Positions 17,030-25,970 of a DNA stretch of 64,000 nucleotides are shown piece after piece. Numbering within the stretch: position 1 is the stretch's first letter; the number at the start of each line of letters is the position of its first letter. Location of the stretch: assembly GCF_049310025.1 (NCBI RefSeq), contig NZ_JBJYKD010000006.1:1-64000 (forward strand). Reading direction: 5' to 3'. A program made the translations under genes and the position numbers. The notes beneath the pieces were generated by a model. It saw nothing but the letters and a program-made list of their open reading frames with translations. It searched no databases and was not told the DNA's origin. The stretch comes from JBJYKD01 sp049310025 (GTDB taxonomy: Bacteria; Bacillota; Thermosediminibacteria; Thermosediminibacterales; Tepidanaerobacteraceae).

Positions 17030-17995
17030 ATGGCACATTATCTCGGTATAGATGTGGGTTCTGTCAGCACAAACCTTGTAATAATTGATGACGATGGCCA
17101 GGTGGAGGAGGCCATATACATAAGGACTCAGGGGCAGCCCATAAAAGCCGTCCAGGAAGGCATGAAGATGCTTTCCTTCCGGAATAAGAAGGGCTGGAAT
17201 ATAAGGGCGGTGGGCACCACCGGCAGCGGCCGCCAGCTGGCGGCTGTCATTGTGGGCGCCGATGTAGTTAAAAACGAAATTACGGCCCATGCGGTGGCGG
17301 CCCAGAAGGAAGTTCCCGATGTGCAGACGGTGCTGGAAATCGGCGGTCAGGATTCCAAGATAATAATCCTTAGAGAAGGTGTGGTCACCGATTTTGCCAT
17401 GAACACCGTGTGCGCCGCCGGAACGGGTTCTTTTCTGGACCAGCAGGCCAACAGGCTGGGAATCCCCATCGAGGAGTTCGGTAATTATGCCTTGAGATCA
17501 AAAAATCCGGTGCGCATAGCGGGAAGGTGTGCGGTTTTCGCCGAATCGGACATGATTCACAAGCAGCAGCTGGGATATAAGATAGAGGATATTATCCGCG
17601 GGCTTTGCCAGGCTCTGGTGAGAAATTATTTAAATAATGTGGGGAAGGGCAAAGAAATCCGCCCACGGATCGTGTTCCAGGGCGGTGTGGCCGCCAATGC
17701 CGGTATGAAGGCGGCTTTTGAGGAGGCCCTGGGGCAGAGCGTATATGTCCCGAAGCACCATAACGTAATGGGAGCCATAGGTGCGGCGCTTCTGGCCAAA
17801 GAGGCCGAAGTGGAAAAGACCGCATTTAAAGGCTTCGGCATTTCAGATATTAATTTTACCGCCGAAAGCTTCGAGTGCCGCGGCTGCCCCAACCACTGCG
17901 AAGTGGTGAACATCAGGATGGAGGGCAAAATAATCGCCAGGTGGGGTGACCGGTGCAACAAATGGAAAGCACTGGAAGGCGCCGATGTGGCATGA
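17030..17995 (+). CDS. Acyl-CoA dehydratase activase (BadF/BadG/HgdC family, ASKHA ATPase)
   Basis: The 321-residue ATPase has the ASKHA phosphate motif GIDVGSVSTNLVI at the N-terminus, the signature GGQDSKII near residue 105, and AAGTGSFLDQQ plus a CAVFAESD cysteine for the bridging [4Fe-4S] cluster of the homodimer. It should drive ATP-dependent reduction of the neighbouring cluster proteins, as HgdC does for hydroxyglutaryl-CoA dehydratase. An extra C-terminal Cys motif (ECRGCPNHCEV) is common in the stand-alone version. ATG 17030 immediately follows the previous stop. A terminator lies directly after the gene. Confidence 0.9.
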   Translation: MAHYLGIDVGSVSTNLVIIDDDGQVEEAIYIRTQGQPIKAVQEGMKMLSFRNKKGWNIRAVGTTGSGRQLAAVIVGADVVKNEITAHAVAAQKEVPDVQTVLEIGGQDSKIIILREGVVTDFAMNTVCAAGTGSFLDQQANRLGIPIEEFGNYALRSKNPVRIAGRCAVFAESDMIHKQQLGYKIEDIIRGLCQALVRNYLNNVGKGKEIRPRIVFQGGVAANAGMKAAFEEALGQSVYVPKHHNVMGAIGAALLAKEAEVEKTAFKGFGISDINFTAESFECRGCPNHCEVVNIRMEGKIIARWGDRCNKWKALEGADVA

Positions 17996-18028
17996 AAAGA
18001 CCTCCCAAATTCAGGGGGTCTTTTTTCC
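17995..18028 (+). terminator. Rho-independent terminator after the activase operon
   Basis: The stem AAAAGACCTCCC (17995-18006) pairs imperfectly with GGGGGTCTTTT around a short loop, and is followed by six T residues (18021-18026). Confidence 0.85.
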
Positions 18029-18050
18029 TCTCTAATAAACCTACTGTGGC

Positions 18051-18692
18051 TCAACTTAAAGCAGATACCCAGTTGATTATATCCTCAAAATCTTTAAACG
18101 ATCTGGCCGGGATGCTGTTTTTCCTGCAGTAAGAGAGCAGCGACTCTTTGGCGAAAACAACGTCGGCTTTTTTTGCCGGGCATATATCCGAATACCCATC
18201 ACCGATATAAACGGCAAGGCCATTTTCAGGTTTGAGTTTTTCCATGATTTCGGTCTTACATGTGCCGCACTGGGGGCATGACACCGACCGGTGGGTGCAC
18301 TCAATGTCAAAAAGGCTGCCGTCAATAATGAGCCTGTTGGAATAGTAGGGGATGTCCGTTATGCCGTACTTTTTAAAAACGGTGTCTATATTAAAATCGT
18401 AACCGTCGCTCAGCACATACACCATGTATCCCTTTTTACCGCATAGCTTTAAAAAGGGGATAAAGTAATCGTCTATCTCTATATTATCCTGCAAAAACTT
18501 CTTCAATTTCTCTCCGTCCGCATCAAAAAGCTTAAAGGTTTCCCGGGCGCAATCTTCGGTGGAAAGCCTCCTCTCCTTCCACAGGAGGTCTATGCTTTCC
18601 CAGTCGCCGCGGGCGAAGGCTTTAGCCATGGCGTCGCAGGTATCCTGCTTTGTTATTGTACCGTCAAAATCCACAAAAAAGGTCACAACCAT
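18051..18692 (-). CDS. HAD-superfamily phosphatase, MtnX-like (HAD-IB)
   Basis: A 213-residue HAD phosphatase with motif I FVDFDGTIT (Asp nucleophile and acid/base), motif II VLSDGY and motif III YIGDGYSD. Its organisation and the zinc-ribbon-like CPQCGTC insert resemble MtnX (2-hydroxy-3-keto-5-methylthiopentenyl-1-phosphate phosphatase). mtnA is present at 59.3 kb, but no mtnW lies nearby, so the methionine-salvage role is a guess; a general phosphoserine or pyridoxal phosphatase function is possible. ATG 18692 has GGAGAG upstream on the minus strand. It is divergent from the PucR gene. Confidence 0.75.
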   Translation of the reverse strand: MVVTFFVDFDGTITKQDTCDAMAKAFARGDWESIDLLWKERRLSTEDCARETFKLFDADGEKLKKFLQDNIEIDDYFIPFLKLCGKKGYMVYVLSDGYDFNIDTVFKKYGITDIPYYSNRLIIDGSLFDIECTHRSVSCPQCGTCKTEIMEKLKPENGLAVYIGDGYSDICPAKKADVVFAKESLLSYCRKNSIPARSFKDFEDIINWVSALS

Positions 18693-18966
18693 TTAGCTCT
18701 CTCCTTTAAACACTCTGAAGTTTGTTGCCGGACTGACCGCATTTGCACCATTTTTGTTCGCTGTTCCTTAAAAGGCCGATCCGGTCACGCAACATTATAT
18801 CACATGACGTGTTTTATTAGAATTCCAAAATGAATTTACACAATAGCCTCATTATAAAATTTGGCAAAAGGAGTTTTTGATTTTTCATAGAACTTTTATA
18901 ACCTAAGAGAATGCAGGTTGATGGAATCCATGTTTTAAATTATTGTGTGACCGTGGAGGTGTCCCA

Positions 18967-20100
18967 ATGGGAATAACCGTCCGTGACGCCCTGAAACTTA
19001 AAGGCCTTGATAAGGCGAGACTGGTGGCGGGGAAGGGTGGACTTGACAGGCGCATAAAAAGGGTTAGTGTCATAGAATGCCCCGAATCCCCGGAATTGTT
19101 TACCGAGGGGGATTTTTTTATAACCGCATTTTATGCATTTAAAAATGACGAGAAATCCCAGCTTGATATGGTGAAGGCACTGGTGAGCTCCAATTCCAGC
19201 GGCCTCTGTGTAATTGATATGTATTTAAAGGACCTTTCTCCCGAAATAAAACGGTATGCCGATGAGGTGTTATATCCTGTAATGATTTTACCAAACGATG
19301 TCCCTTACGGGGAAATAATTACAAACGTGATGGACGCCATTATACAGCGCAAAGACGATACCATAAAGGAAATGCTGGTAGACAGCCTGCTGCAGCCCGG
19401 TAAGACCGAAAATGAGATAATCAGTCTTGCAAATCAGATAAATCCCGATTTCAAAGAAAGGGTAACAGCAATATTTTACAGCAACCCGCGAACCGATATA
19501 AATGAAGATTTAATGCTGATAAAAAACAAAATTAAAATACCTCCCCACTGGTCCGTATTAAAGTACCGCCGGGGAATCCTTTTCATCCTGAGTTTTTCGA
19601 GAGAGACCAAAAAGAGCGTTGAGCTTTATGTGCAGGAGTTTATAAAAGAACTGGCGGGTATAAATTCATGTTTTAAACTGGGCGTAAGCGACCTTCATGA
19701 AAACCTGTCTCAATTAGGTGCTGGGATAAAGGAGGCCCTTCTGGCAGCCGATGCAGGGGAGAAACTAAATGACAAAAATATTATTTTTTATAGGGATCTG
19801 GGGCTGTATAAATTACTGATGCTTCTGAGAAACGAGCCTGAACTCAAAAAATTTAAAGATGAAATCATAGGTCCCATAGCGGATTACGATGAGAAGTACC
19901 ATACCAAGTTATTGCAGACGATGATATGCTATGTGGAAAATGACGGCGATTTGCGCAGGACCGCCAGCGCCATGTTTCAACATGTGAATACAATAAGGTA
20001 TCGCATTGAGAAAGTTAAGGAAATCCTGCATATGGAACACCTTAACAACAGCTTTTATGAACAGCTTTCGGTAGCTGTAAAGATTTATAAATTGTTATAA
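18967..20100 (+). CDS. PucR-family transcriptional regulator
   Basis: The 377-residue regulator has an N-terminal PucR purine-catabolism-type sensor domain (VRDALKLKGLDKARLVAG) and a C-terminal PucR helix-turn-helix (RTASAMFQHVNTIRYRIEK, residues about 340-358). Such proteins activate nitrogen-compound catabolic genes in response to a ligand such as allantoin or proline. ATG 18967 lies six bases after GGAGGT. It is directly upstream of a peptide transporter and peptidase/DUF917 cluster, and a repeated 22-bp sequence sits between them. It is therefore the likely regulator of that cluster. Confidence 0.88.
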   Translation: MGITVRDALKLKGLDKARLVAGKGGLDRRIKRVSVIECPESPELFTEGDFFITAFYAFKNDEKSQLDMVKALVSSNSSGLCVIDMYLKDLSPEIKRYADEVLYPVMILPNDVPYGEIITNVMDAIIQRKDDTIKEMLVDSLLQPGKTENEIISLANQINPDFKERVTAIFYSNPRTDINEDLMLIKNKIKIPPHWSVLKYRRGILFILSFSRETKKSVELYVQEFIKELAGINSCFKLGVSDLHENLSQLGAGIKEALLAADAGEKLNDKNIIFYRDLGLYKLLMLLRNEPELKKFKDEIIGPIADYDEKYHTKLLQTMICYVENDGDLRRTASAMFQHVNTIRYRIEKVKEILHMEHLNNSFYEQLSVAVKIYKLL

Positions 20101-20412
20101 TCCAAACTGTTTGTAATAAATACAAATAAAAAGACTTATGTTTTTATAATTTACAAAGGAAATAACCTGTGTATATCGAATATAGAGTAAAATTATTTCT
20201 CGAATATAAAGTAAAGTTATTGGTAGGGTGAGTTAATTTTAATTTTTATTTTATTATTATTACTTTAATAAGTTAACAATTTAAACTAGCATAATGGACT
20301 GTTTTACGGCGTACAAGCTAAAAACGGGCATGGGGAGGGGTGTAAAAAGATTAACAGGTATATGATTAATTTGGGATGTTGTCAATTTCGATAACCAGTA
20401 GGAGGGAATGCC
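20101..20412. other. AT-rich 312-base regulatory gap between pucR and the opp operon
   Basis: No gene is evident. The gap holds two near-identical 22-bp repeats (listed separately), long A/T runs, a GTTAAC palindrome near 20272, and finally the AGGAGGG ribosome site (20400-20406) of the binding protein gene. I cannot assign a convincing promoter. Confidence 0.6.
20176..20221 (+). repeat. Tandem 22-bp direct repeat, candidate operator
   Basis: TCGAATATAGAGTAAAATTA at 20176 recurs as TCGAATATAAAGTAAAGTTA at 20200; over 22 bases the two units differ at two positions, with a 24-bp start-to-start spacing (a little over two helical turns). Both lie on one face upstream of the opp operon and downstream of pucR, so they may bind the PucR protein. 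Binding is inferred. Confidence 0.5.
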
Positions 20413-22023
20413 TTGAGAAACTTGATTATCTCTAAAAAGCTTGTTTTTCTGTTCACCGTTCTTTTAGTTGCCGTTATAACTCTCGCTGGGTGCGGCGGGC
20501 AGAACGCATCGAATTCAACGGGGCAAAAACAGTCCAATGCCCCCGGGCAAATTGTCTTCTATGCCCAGAACAGCACCCCGATTACGGACTTTGACCCAAG
20601 TGTCGAGTTTTCAAACGGTGTTGTTACTCTTAATAATATCTATGAAACACTTTTGAGATATGATCCGCTGGAGAAAAAATTCACGCCCGTGCTGGCCACG
20701 GATTATGAGAAGAGTGAAGACGGTTTGACCTGGATTTTCCATATCAGGAAGGGTGTCAAATTCCACGACGGCACGGATTTAAATGCTGAAGCTGTGAAAT
20801 TTTCCATTGAAAGGACTATAAAGCTTGGGAAAGGAGCTTCATTCATTTGGGACCCGGTGAAAGAGATAAATGTAAAAGATGAATATACTGTCGAATTCAA
20901 GCTCAAATATCCGGCGCCACTGGATTTAATTGCATCATCGGCATATGCGGCTTTTATCATGTCACCCACTGCGGTGAAGTCAAACCCCGAAGGCTGGCTT
21001 ACCCAGGGACACGAAGCGGGCACCGGTCCTTACAAGCTTGAAAGCTTTCAAATGGGCCAGGAGGTGGTCCTGACAAAATTTGACGATTACTGGGGCGGAT
21101 GGGAAGGTAAACATTTTGACAAGGCAGTAATCAAAAAAATCCCTGAGACCGCGACGCGCCGCCAGATGGTGGAAAAAGGTGAAGTGGATATTACACGGGA
21201 CCTTCCGTATGAAGATGTAGAAGCTTTAAAAAATAACCAGAATCTTGTTGTAGAGACGGGTCCGTCTTTTGAAAACCTGTTAATGCTGTTTAACACCGAT
21301 AAAAAACCTCTGGACAACAAACTTGTAAGGCAGGCGCTATCGTATGCCTTTCCGTATGATGATGTGGTGAAATATGCCGCGGGTGGTTATGCAACCCAGG
21401 CTAGAGGTGCGGTGCCCTATGGCCTCTGGGGGCACGGAGAGAACCTGTTCCAGTATAAATATGATTTGGAGAAAGCCAAAGAATTATTGAAACAGGCCGG
21501 CTATCCCAACGGCGGTTTCAAATTGCTGCTGACTTACACGGCCGGGGACGAAGCCGAAAAGAAGACAGCGGAACTTTATAAATCCGAACTTTCAAAGCTA
21601 AATATAGAATTGGAAATCAGAGCAATGCCATGGGAATCCCAGTGGGAAATGGCAAAAGACAAGGACCCTGACAAGCGCCAGGACATATTTACTATGTACT
21701 GGTGGCCGGATATCGCAAGCCCTTATTCTTATCTTTACAACATATTCCACAGCCAGGATGATATACTGTTTAACCTGGCCTATTGGGAAAACGGGGAATT
21801 TGACAATCTGGTTGATGAGGGCTCGAGGCAGAGCGGCATTGACATGACGAAAGCGGAAGAACTGTTTATCAAGGCGCAGGAAATACTCACTGAAGAAGCC
21901 CCCGCGATCTTTGTATATGACAAGCAGTATATAAAAATTTTCAATAAATCGTTAAAAGGCTACAAAGATAATCCCGCTTATCCAAACGTGGTGTTCTTTT
22001 ATGAAACCTATCGAGAGAAATAA
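20413..22023 (+). CDS. ABC transporter substrate-binding lipoprotein (oligopeptide/nickel type, SBP_bac_5)
   Basis: The 536-residue receptor has a signal peptide with lipobox ITLAGC and the SBP_bac_5 fold: ETLLRYDP near the start, WIFHIRKGVKFHDGT, then the ATRRQMVEKGEVDI region. It would capture peptides (or nickel, opines or other small amides) and deliver them to the permease encoded next. TTG 20413 has AGGAGGG seven bases upstream. A perfect inverted repeat lies just after the gene, which may raise its expression over the permease genes, as is common for binding proteins. Confidence 0.88.
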   Translation: MRNLIISKKLVFLFTVLLVAVITLAGCGGQNASNSTGQKQSNAPGQIVFYAQNSTPITDFDPSVEFSNGVVTLNNIYETLLRYDPLEKKFTPVLATDYEKSEDGLTWIFHIRKGVKFHDGTDLNAEAVKFSIERTIKLGKGASFIWDPVKEINVKDEYTVEFKLKYPAPLDLIASSAYAAFIMSPTAVKSNPEGWLTQGHEAGTGPYKLESFQMGQEVVLTKFDDYWGGWEGKHFDKAVIKKIPETATRRQMVEKGEVDITRDLPYEDVEALKNNQNLVVETGPSFENLLMLFNTDKKPLDNKLVRQALSYAFPYDDVVKYAAGGYATQARGAVPYGLWGHGENLFQYKYDLEKAKELLKQAGYPNGGFKLLLTYTAGDEAEKKTAELYKSELSKLNIELEIRAMPWESQWEMAKDKDPDKRQDIFTMYWWPDIASPYSYLYNIFHSQDDILFNLAYWENGEFDNLVDEGSRQSGIDMTKAEELFIKAQEILTEEAPAIFVYDKQYIKIFNKSLKGYKDNPAYPNVVFFYETYREK

Positions 22024-22037
22024 GTTTTGAAAAAATG

Positions 22038-22063
22038 GCAGGGGCTGAAATTTCGGCCCCTGC
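22038..22063 (+). terminator. Intercistronic hairpin between binding-protein and permease genes
   Basis: GCAGGGGC at 22038-22045 pairs with GCCCCTGC at 22056-22063, and the inner TGAAA/TTTCG continues the pairing. There is no T run, so it looks like an mRNA-stabilising or partial-attenuation stem that lets oppA accumulate more than oppBCDF. Confidence 0.65.
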
Positions 22064-22087
22064 TATAAACTTCAGGGGGATGAAACA

Positions 22088-23098
22088 TTGAAGACTTTTA
22101 TAGCCAAACGACTGCTACTGGGTATTGTGGTATTGTTTGGAGTCATACTGATCACTTTTACACTTACCAGAGTAATACCTTCCGACCCGGCAGCCCAATG
22201 GGTGGGGCCGAGAGCGACGGCGGAACAAATTAAAGCTGCGCGTATAGAACTCGGGCTCGATAAGCCTCTTTATATACAGTTCGCCATATATTTACAAAAT
22301 TTACTCAAGGGCAACCTGGGCTATTCGCTGAAGAGCCATCAGCCTGTGATGAATGAACTAAAAACGTATATCCCCGCCACGATGGAACTTGTCCTTCTAT
22401 CCACAATAGGAGCGGTCTTTATCGGTCTTCCGCTGGGAGTGATGTCGGCGAAGCGAAAAGACGAATGGGTAGACCATATCTGCAGATTTTTTTCCGTAGG
22501 GGCGGTATCGCTTCCCACATTCTGGATAGGCATATTTCTGCAGCTTGTATTTTACAGATGGCTGGGCATACTGCCGATGGGCGACCAGCTGAGCATGAAC
22601 ATAAAACTAATGTACAACATCCCGAGAATAACCGGCTTTCTAACATTAGACAGCCTAATTACAGGCAATTTTGTAGTCTTTAAAGATGCGCTGACCCACC
22701 TTATCCTTCCGGGCATAACAATAGCCCTGTATCCCATAGGATTGGTGGCCCGCATGACGCGGTCGGCACTTCTGGAGATATTAAACGAAGACTATATAAG
22801 AGCGGCAAGATCTTACGGCCTGCCCGAGCGCATGGTCTTATGGTCCTATGCCCTCAAAAATTCCCTGGGGCCCACGGTCACGGTAGTAACCCTGTCAATA
22901 GGCTACACACTGGTAAACACATTTCTGGTGGAATCCATATTCAGCTGGCCGGGCATAGGCAACTATGTGGCGACAGCCGTAATGAGCCTCGACTATCCGG
23001 CCATAATGGGAGTTACAATATTTTCCGCCTGCGCTTATGTCATACTGAATCTAATCGCAGACATAATCATCGCCATGGACCCGCGCGTTCGGATATAG
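22088..23098 (+). CDS. ABC transporter permease (DppB/OppB type)
   Basis: The 336-residue membrane protein has the OppB topology: an N-terminal membrane anchor, then a core of membrane helices with the permease-to-ATPase EAA loop (residues about 235-265, ARSYGLPERMVLWSYALKNSL). Its N-terminus ends with FTLTRVIPSDPAAQWVG, typical of the family. The start is TTG 22088 after AGGGGGA; an ATG-like triplet upstream is closed by a stop. It forms a heterodimeric channel with the next permease. Confidence 0.92.
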   Translation: MKTFIAKRLLLGIVVLFGVILITFTLTRVIPSDPAAQWVGPRATAEQIKAARIELGLDKPLYIQFAIYLQNLLKGNLGYSLKSHQPVMNELKTYIPATMELVLLSTIGAVFIGLPLGVMSAKRKDEWVDHICRFFSVGAVSLPTFWIGIFLQLVFYRWLGILPMGDQLSMNIKLMYNIPRITGFLTLDSLITGNFVVFKDALTHLILPGITIALYPIGLVARMTRSALLEILNEDYIRAARSYGLPERMVLWSYALKNSLGPTVTVVTLSIGYTLVNTFLVESIFSWPGIGNYVATAVMSLDYPAIMGVTIFSACAYVILNLIADIIIAMDPRVRI

Positions 23099-23111
23099 GA
23101 AGGTGGTTAAA

Positions 23112-24005
23112 ATGTTTGGCAAAATATTTTCGCCGGAAGTATTAAAGCCTCGAATAAGGGAATTGAAACTATCTATCTATCTTTTAAATAAAAACAAATT
23201 AACAAGGCTGTCCATGATAACCGTTATGCTACTGGTTGCCATTGCTATTTTAGCGCCCTTTATTGCTCCGTACCCGTCACATATATACGGCATTGCAAAT
23301 CCCCAGGACAAGCTGCTGCCCCCGTCGGCAAAATACATCTTTGGCACCGACGAACTGGGCAGGGATGTATTCAGCCGCGTTCTTTATGGAACCAGGATAT
23401 CCCTCCAGACGGCCGTACTGGCAGTGGGTCTTGCGCTCCTGATAGGCATTCCCCTGGGGGCCATAGCGGGCGCTACCGGGGGATACGTGGATGAAATAAT
23501 CATGAGGATAACCGACATATTTTTGAGTTTCCCTCCACTCCTTCTCGCCATAGCCATCGCCGCATTTCTGGGGCCGAACCTCCAGAATGCCATGCTGGCC
23601 ATAGCCATTTCATGGTGGCCGTGGTATACGAGACTGGTGAGGGGGCAGGCCGTCTCCATAAGAGAGCGGCAGTTTGTAAAGGCTGCAAGGGCCATAGGCA
23701 CACCTCATTTTAAAATAATATTCGGCCACATAGTGCCCAACTGCATTGCGCCGGTAATAGTACAGGCCTCAATGGATTTAGGCGGAGTCATATTGACCGC
23801 GGCATCCTTAAGCTTTCTTGGATTAGGCGCTCAGCCTCCCACTCCAGAATGGGGTTTAATGGTAAGCACGAGCAGGAACTACTTTTTAAATGCATGGTGG
23901 TACAGCGTCTTCCCCGGCATTGCCATATTCATTACAGTTCTGGCTTTTAACCTATTGGGCGACGGCTTGAGGGAAATAATGGATCCAAAAACAAGAAAAT
24001 ATTGA
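23112..24005 (+). CDS. ABC transporter permease (DppC/OppC type)
   Basis: A 297-residue second permease with the FGTDELGRDVFSRVLYGTR signature, several membrane segments and the coupling loop around VKAARAIGTPHFKIIFGHIVPN. ATG 23112 follows AGGTGG; GTG 23103 would add three residues but overlaps the site. It pairs with the OppB-type subunit 14 bases upstream and is followed 13 bases later by the ATPase gene. Confidence 0.92.
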   Translation: MFGKIFSPEVLKPRIRELKLSIYLLNKNKLTRLSMITVMLLVAIAILAPFIAPYPSHIYGIANPQDKLLPPSAKYIFGTDELGRDVFSRVLYGTRISLQTAVLAVGLALLIGIPLGAIAGATGGYVDEIIMRITDIFLSFPPLLLAIAIAAFLGPNLQNAMLAIAISWWPWYTRLVRGQAVSIRERQFVKAARAIGTPHFKIIFGHIVPNCIAPVIVQASMDLGGVILTAASLSFLGLGAQPPTPEWGLMVSTSRNYFLNAWWYSVFPGIAIFITVLAFNLLGDGLREIMDPKTRKY

Positions 24006-24017
24006 GGAGTGGGGCTA

Positions 24018-25013
24018 ATGCAAAATTATTTTGAAATAAAAGACCTGAAAATAAGCTTTAGAACATTTGAAGGAATAAAAAAAGTCCTTGAACTGGAATC
24101 GATGAACATTAACAAAGGAGAAACCTTTGGCCTGGTGGGAGAAAGCGGCTCCGGCAAGAGCGTGCTCGCACTGACCATCCTGGGGCTTTTGCCGGTACCG
24201 CCCGGCATAATTGAAAGCGGGCAGATAATTTTCGGCGGCGAAGACCTTCTCAAAAAAAGAGAAGACGAAATGCGAAAAATCCGCGGCAAAAAAATATCCA
24301 TGATTTTTCAAGACCCCATGTCGACTTTAAACCCGGTTTTTACCGTGGGAGAACAGATCATCAGAGTTATCCGCAACAACGAAGGAGTAAACAGGAAGCA
24401 GGCTGAAAAAAAAGCCCTTGAAATGATAGAACTTGTCAAACTGCCCGACGCCAGAAATATCCTGAGAAAATACCCGCATGAACTGAGCGGCGGCCAGAGG
24501 CAGAGGATAATAATAGCCATCGCCCTTTCCTGCGGCGCCGAATTCCTGATTGCAGACGAACCCACCCGCAACCTGGATGTAACCATTCAGGCGGGTATCC
24601 TGAAACTCATAGCTGAGCTAAAAAAAGAACTGAAGGTTACCGTCCTGTTCATAGCCAACAACCTGGGGCTTGTTTCCGCCGTGTGCAACAGAGTGGGCAT
24701 ACTGCATGAAGGCAGGATCGTTGAAACGGGTACGGTAAAAGAAGTCATAAAAAACCCGATGCACCCTTACACGGTGACCCTCTTAAAGGCCATACCGGCA
24801 AACAGGGAAGAAAAAATCGATTTGAGCAGGATATTGGTCAGAAGAGAACACGGGCAGGAATCCCTCGGCTGCCGCTACTTCGACAGATGTCCCGAAAGAT
24901 CCGAGCAATGCAGCAAATCCAATCCTTCCCTCACACCTGTTGACGGCAGCCATCTGGTAGCCTGCTTAAAGGCTGTCGAGAGGAGTGCAATGAATGAGCG
25001 AACCGCTTCTTGA
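24018..25013 (+). CDS. ABC transporter ATP-binding protein (DppD/OppD type)
   Basis: The 331-residue ATPase has Walker A GESGSGKSV, the LSGGQRQR signature, Walker B FLIADEPTRNLD, and the oligopeptide C-terminal domain. The C-terminal region (CRYFDRCPE) carries several cysteines that in OppD/DppD subunits can bind an iron-sulfur cluster. The Walker B reads ADEPTRNLDV, an N in the position that is usually T-A-L-D, still compatible with activity. ATG 24018 follows GAGGAG by eight bases. Its 3' end overlaps the next gene by 20 bases, so the two are translated together. Confidence 0.92.
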   Translation: MQNYFEIKDLKISFRTFEGIKKVLELESMNINKGETFGLVGESGSGKSVLALTILGLLPVPPGIIESGQIIFGGEDLLKKREDEMRKIRGKKISMIFQDPMSTLNPVFTVGEQIIRVIRNNEGVNRKQAEKKALEMIELVKLPDARNILRKYPHELSGGQRQRIIIAIALSCGAEFLIADEPTRNLDVTIQAGILKLIAELKKELKVTVLFIANNLGLVSAVCNRVGILHEGRIVETGTVKEVIKNPMHPYTVTLLKAIPANREEKIDLSRILVRREHGQESLGCRYFDRCPERSEQCSKSNPSLTPVDGSHLVACLKAVERSAMNERTAS

Positions 25014-25968
25014 AGTAAAACAATTAAAAAAATACTTTCCCGTAAAGGCGGGTTTTTTTTCAAGGCCTGTAGCATGGGTAAAGGCCGTCGACGGCGTCAC
25101 ATTAAACATCAACCGGGGGGAGGTCCTCGGCCTTGTCGGCGAGTCCGGGTGCGGCAAGACCACCCTCGTAAATGTCATTCTAAAGCTTGAAGAACCGACT
25201 TCGGGCCGGGTTATATTCGAAGGCAAGGATTTATTTAATTTAAATCAGAAGGACTTGAGAGAAACTCGAAAAGACGTACAGATAGTATTTCAAGACCCGT
25301 TCTGGTCTTTAAACCCCAGGCTGCTCGTAAGGGACATCATAGGAGAACCCTTAAATGTCCACCTGAAATTAAGCCCCGGGGAACTTGTCAAAAAAGTTGA
25401 AGAACTTTTAGAGCTGGTGGGCCTTCCAAAAGAAGGGGTTTACAAATACCCCCATGAATTCAGCGGCGGGCAGAGGCAGAGGATAGCCATTGCAAGAGCA
25501 CTGGCGGTAAGGCCCAAGCTAGTGGTCCTGGACGAACCCACATCGGCTATAGACGTACTTTCACAGGCGCAGATATTGATGCTTTTAAAAGACCTCAAAG
25601 AAAAAATGGGCCTGACATACATCCTGATATCCCATGACCTGAGTGTAGTAAACTATATGGCCGACAGGATTGCGGTCATGTATCTCGGGAAAATCGTGGA
25701 ATACGGGCCGGCCGAAAAGGTATTTGCAAATCCGGCGCACCCTTACACAAAAGCCCTGTTCATGGCCATTCCTGATCCGGATACAGAAGGCATAGAATCG
25801 ATAATGACGCTGGAAGGCAATGTGCCCAGCGCCATAAATCCTCCGGCCGGCTGCCGCTTCCATACCCGCTGCCCGCTGGCGGGGGAAATCTGCAGCAAGA
25901 AGGAGCCGCCGGCGGTGAAACTGGATGATGAGCATGAGGCGTCATGCTTTTTACTGGAAAAATCATAG
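24994..25968 (+). CDS. ABC transporter ATP-binding protein (DppF/OppF type)
   Basis: A 324-residue ATPase with Walker A GESGCGKTT, signature FSGGQRQR, Walker B VVLDEPTSAID and the OppF-type C-terminal Cys motif (CRFHTRCPLAGEIC). It works with the preceding ATPase to power peptide import. ATG 24994 begins four bases after an in-frame start of the overlapping upstream frame. It completes the five-gene transporter. A decayed DUF917 fragment begins just after its stop. Confidence 0.92.
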   Translation: MSEPLLEVKQLKKYFPVKAGFFSRPVAWVKAVDGVTLNINRGEVLGLVGESGCGKTTLVNVILKLEEPTSGRVIFEGKDLFNLNQKDLRETRKDVQIVFQDPFWSLNPRLLVRDIIGEPLNVHLKLSPGELVKKVEELLELVGLPKEGVYKYPHEFSGGQRQRIAIARALAVRPKLVVLDEPTSAIDVLSQAQILMLLKDLKEKMGLTYILISHDLSVVNYMADRIAVMYLGKIVEYGPAEKVFANPAHPYTKALFMAIPDPDTEGIESIMTLEGNVPSAINPPAGCRFHTRCPLAGEICSKKEPPAVKLDDEHEASCFLLEKS

Positions 25969-25970
25969 AC

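Noticed and set aside
20101..20412. CRISPR or repeat array
   Set aside because: Only two repeat units exist, 24 bp apart, with no spacers of fixed length; treated as a paired operator candidate.
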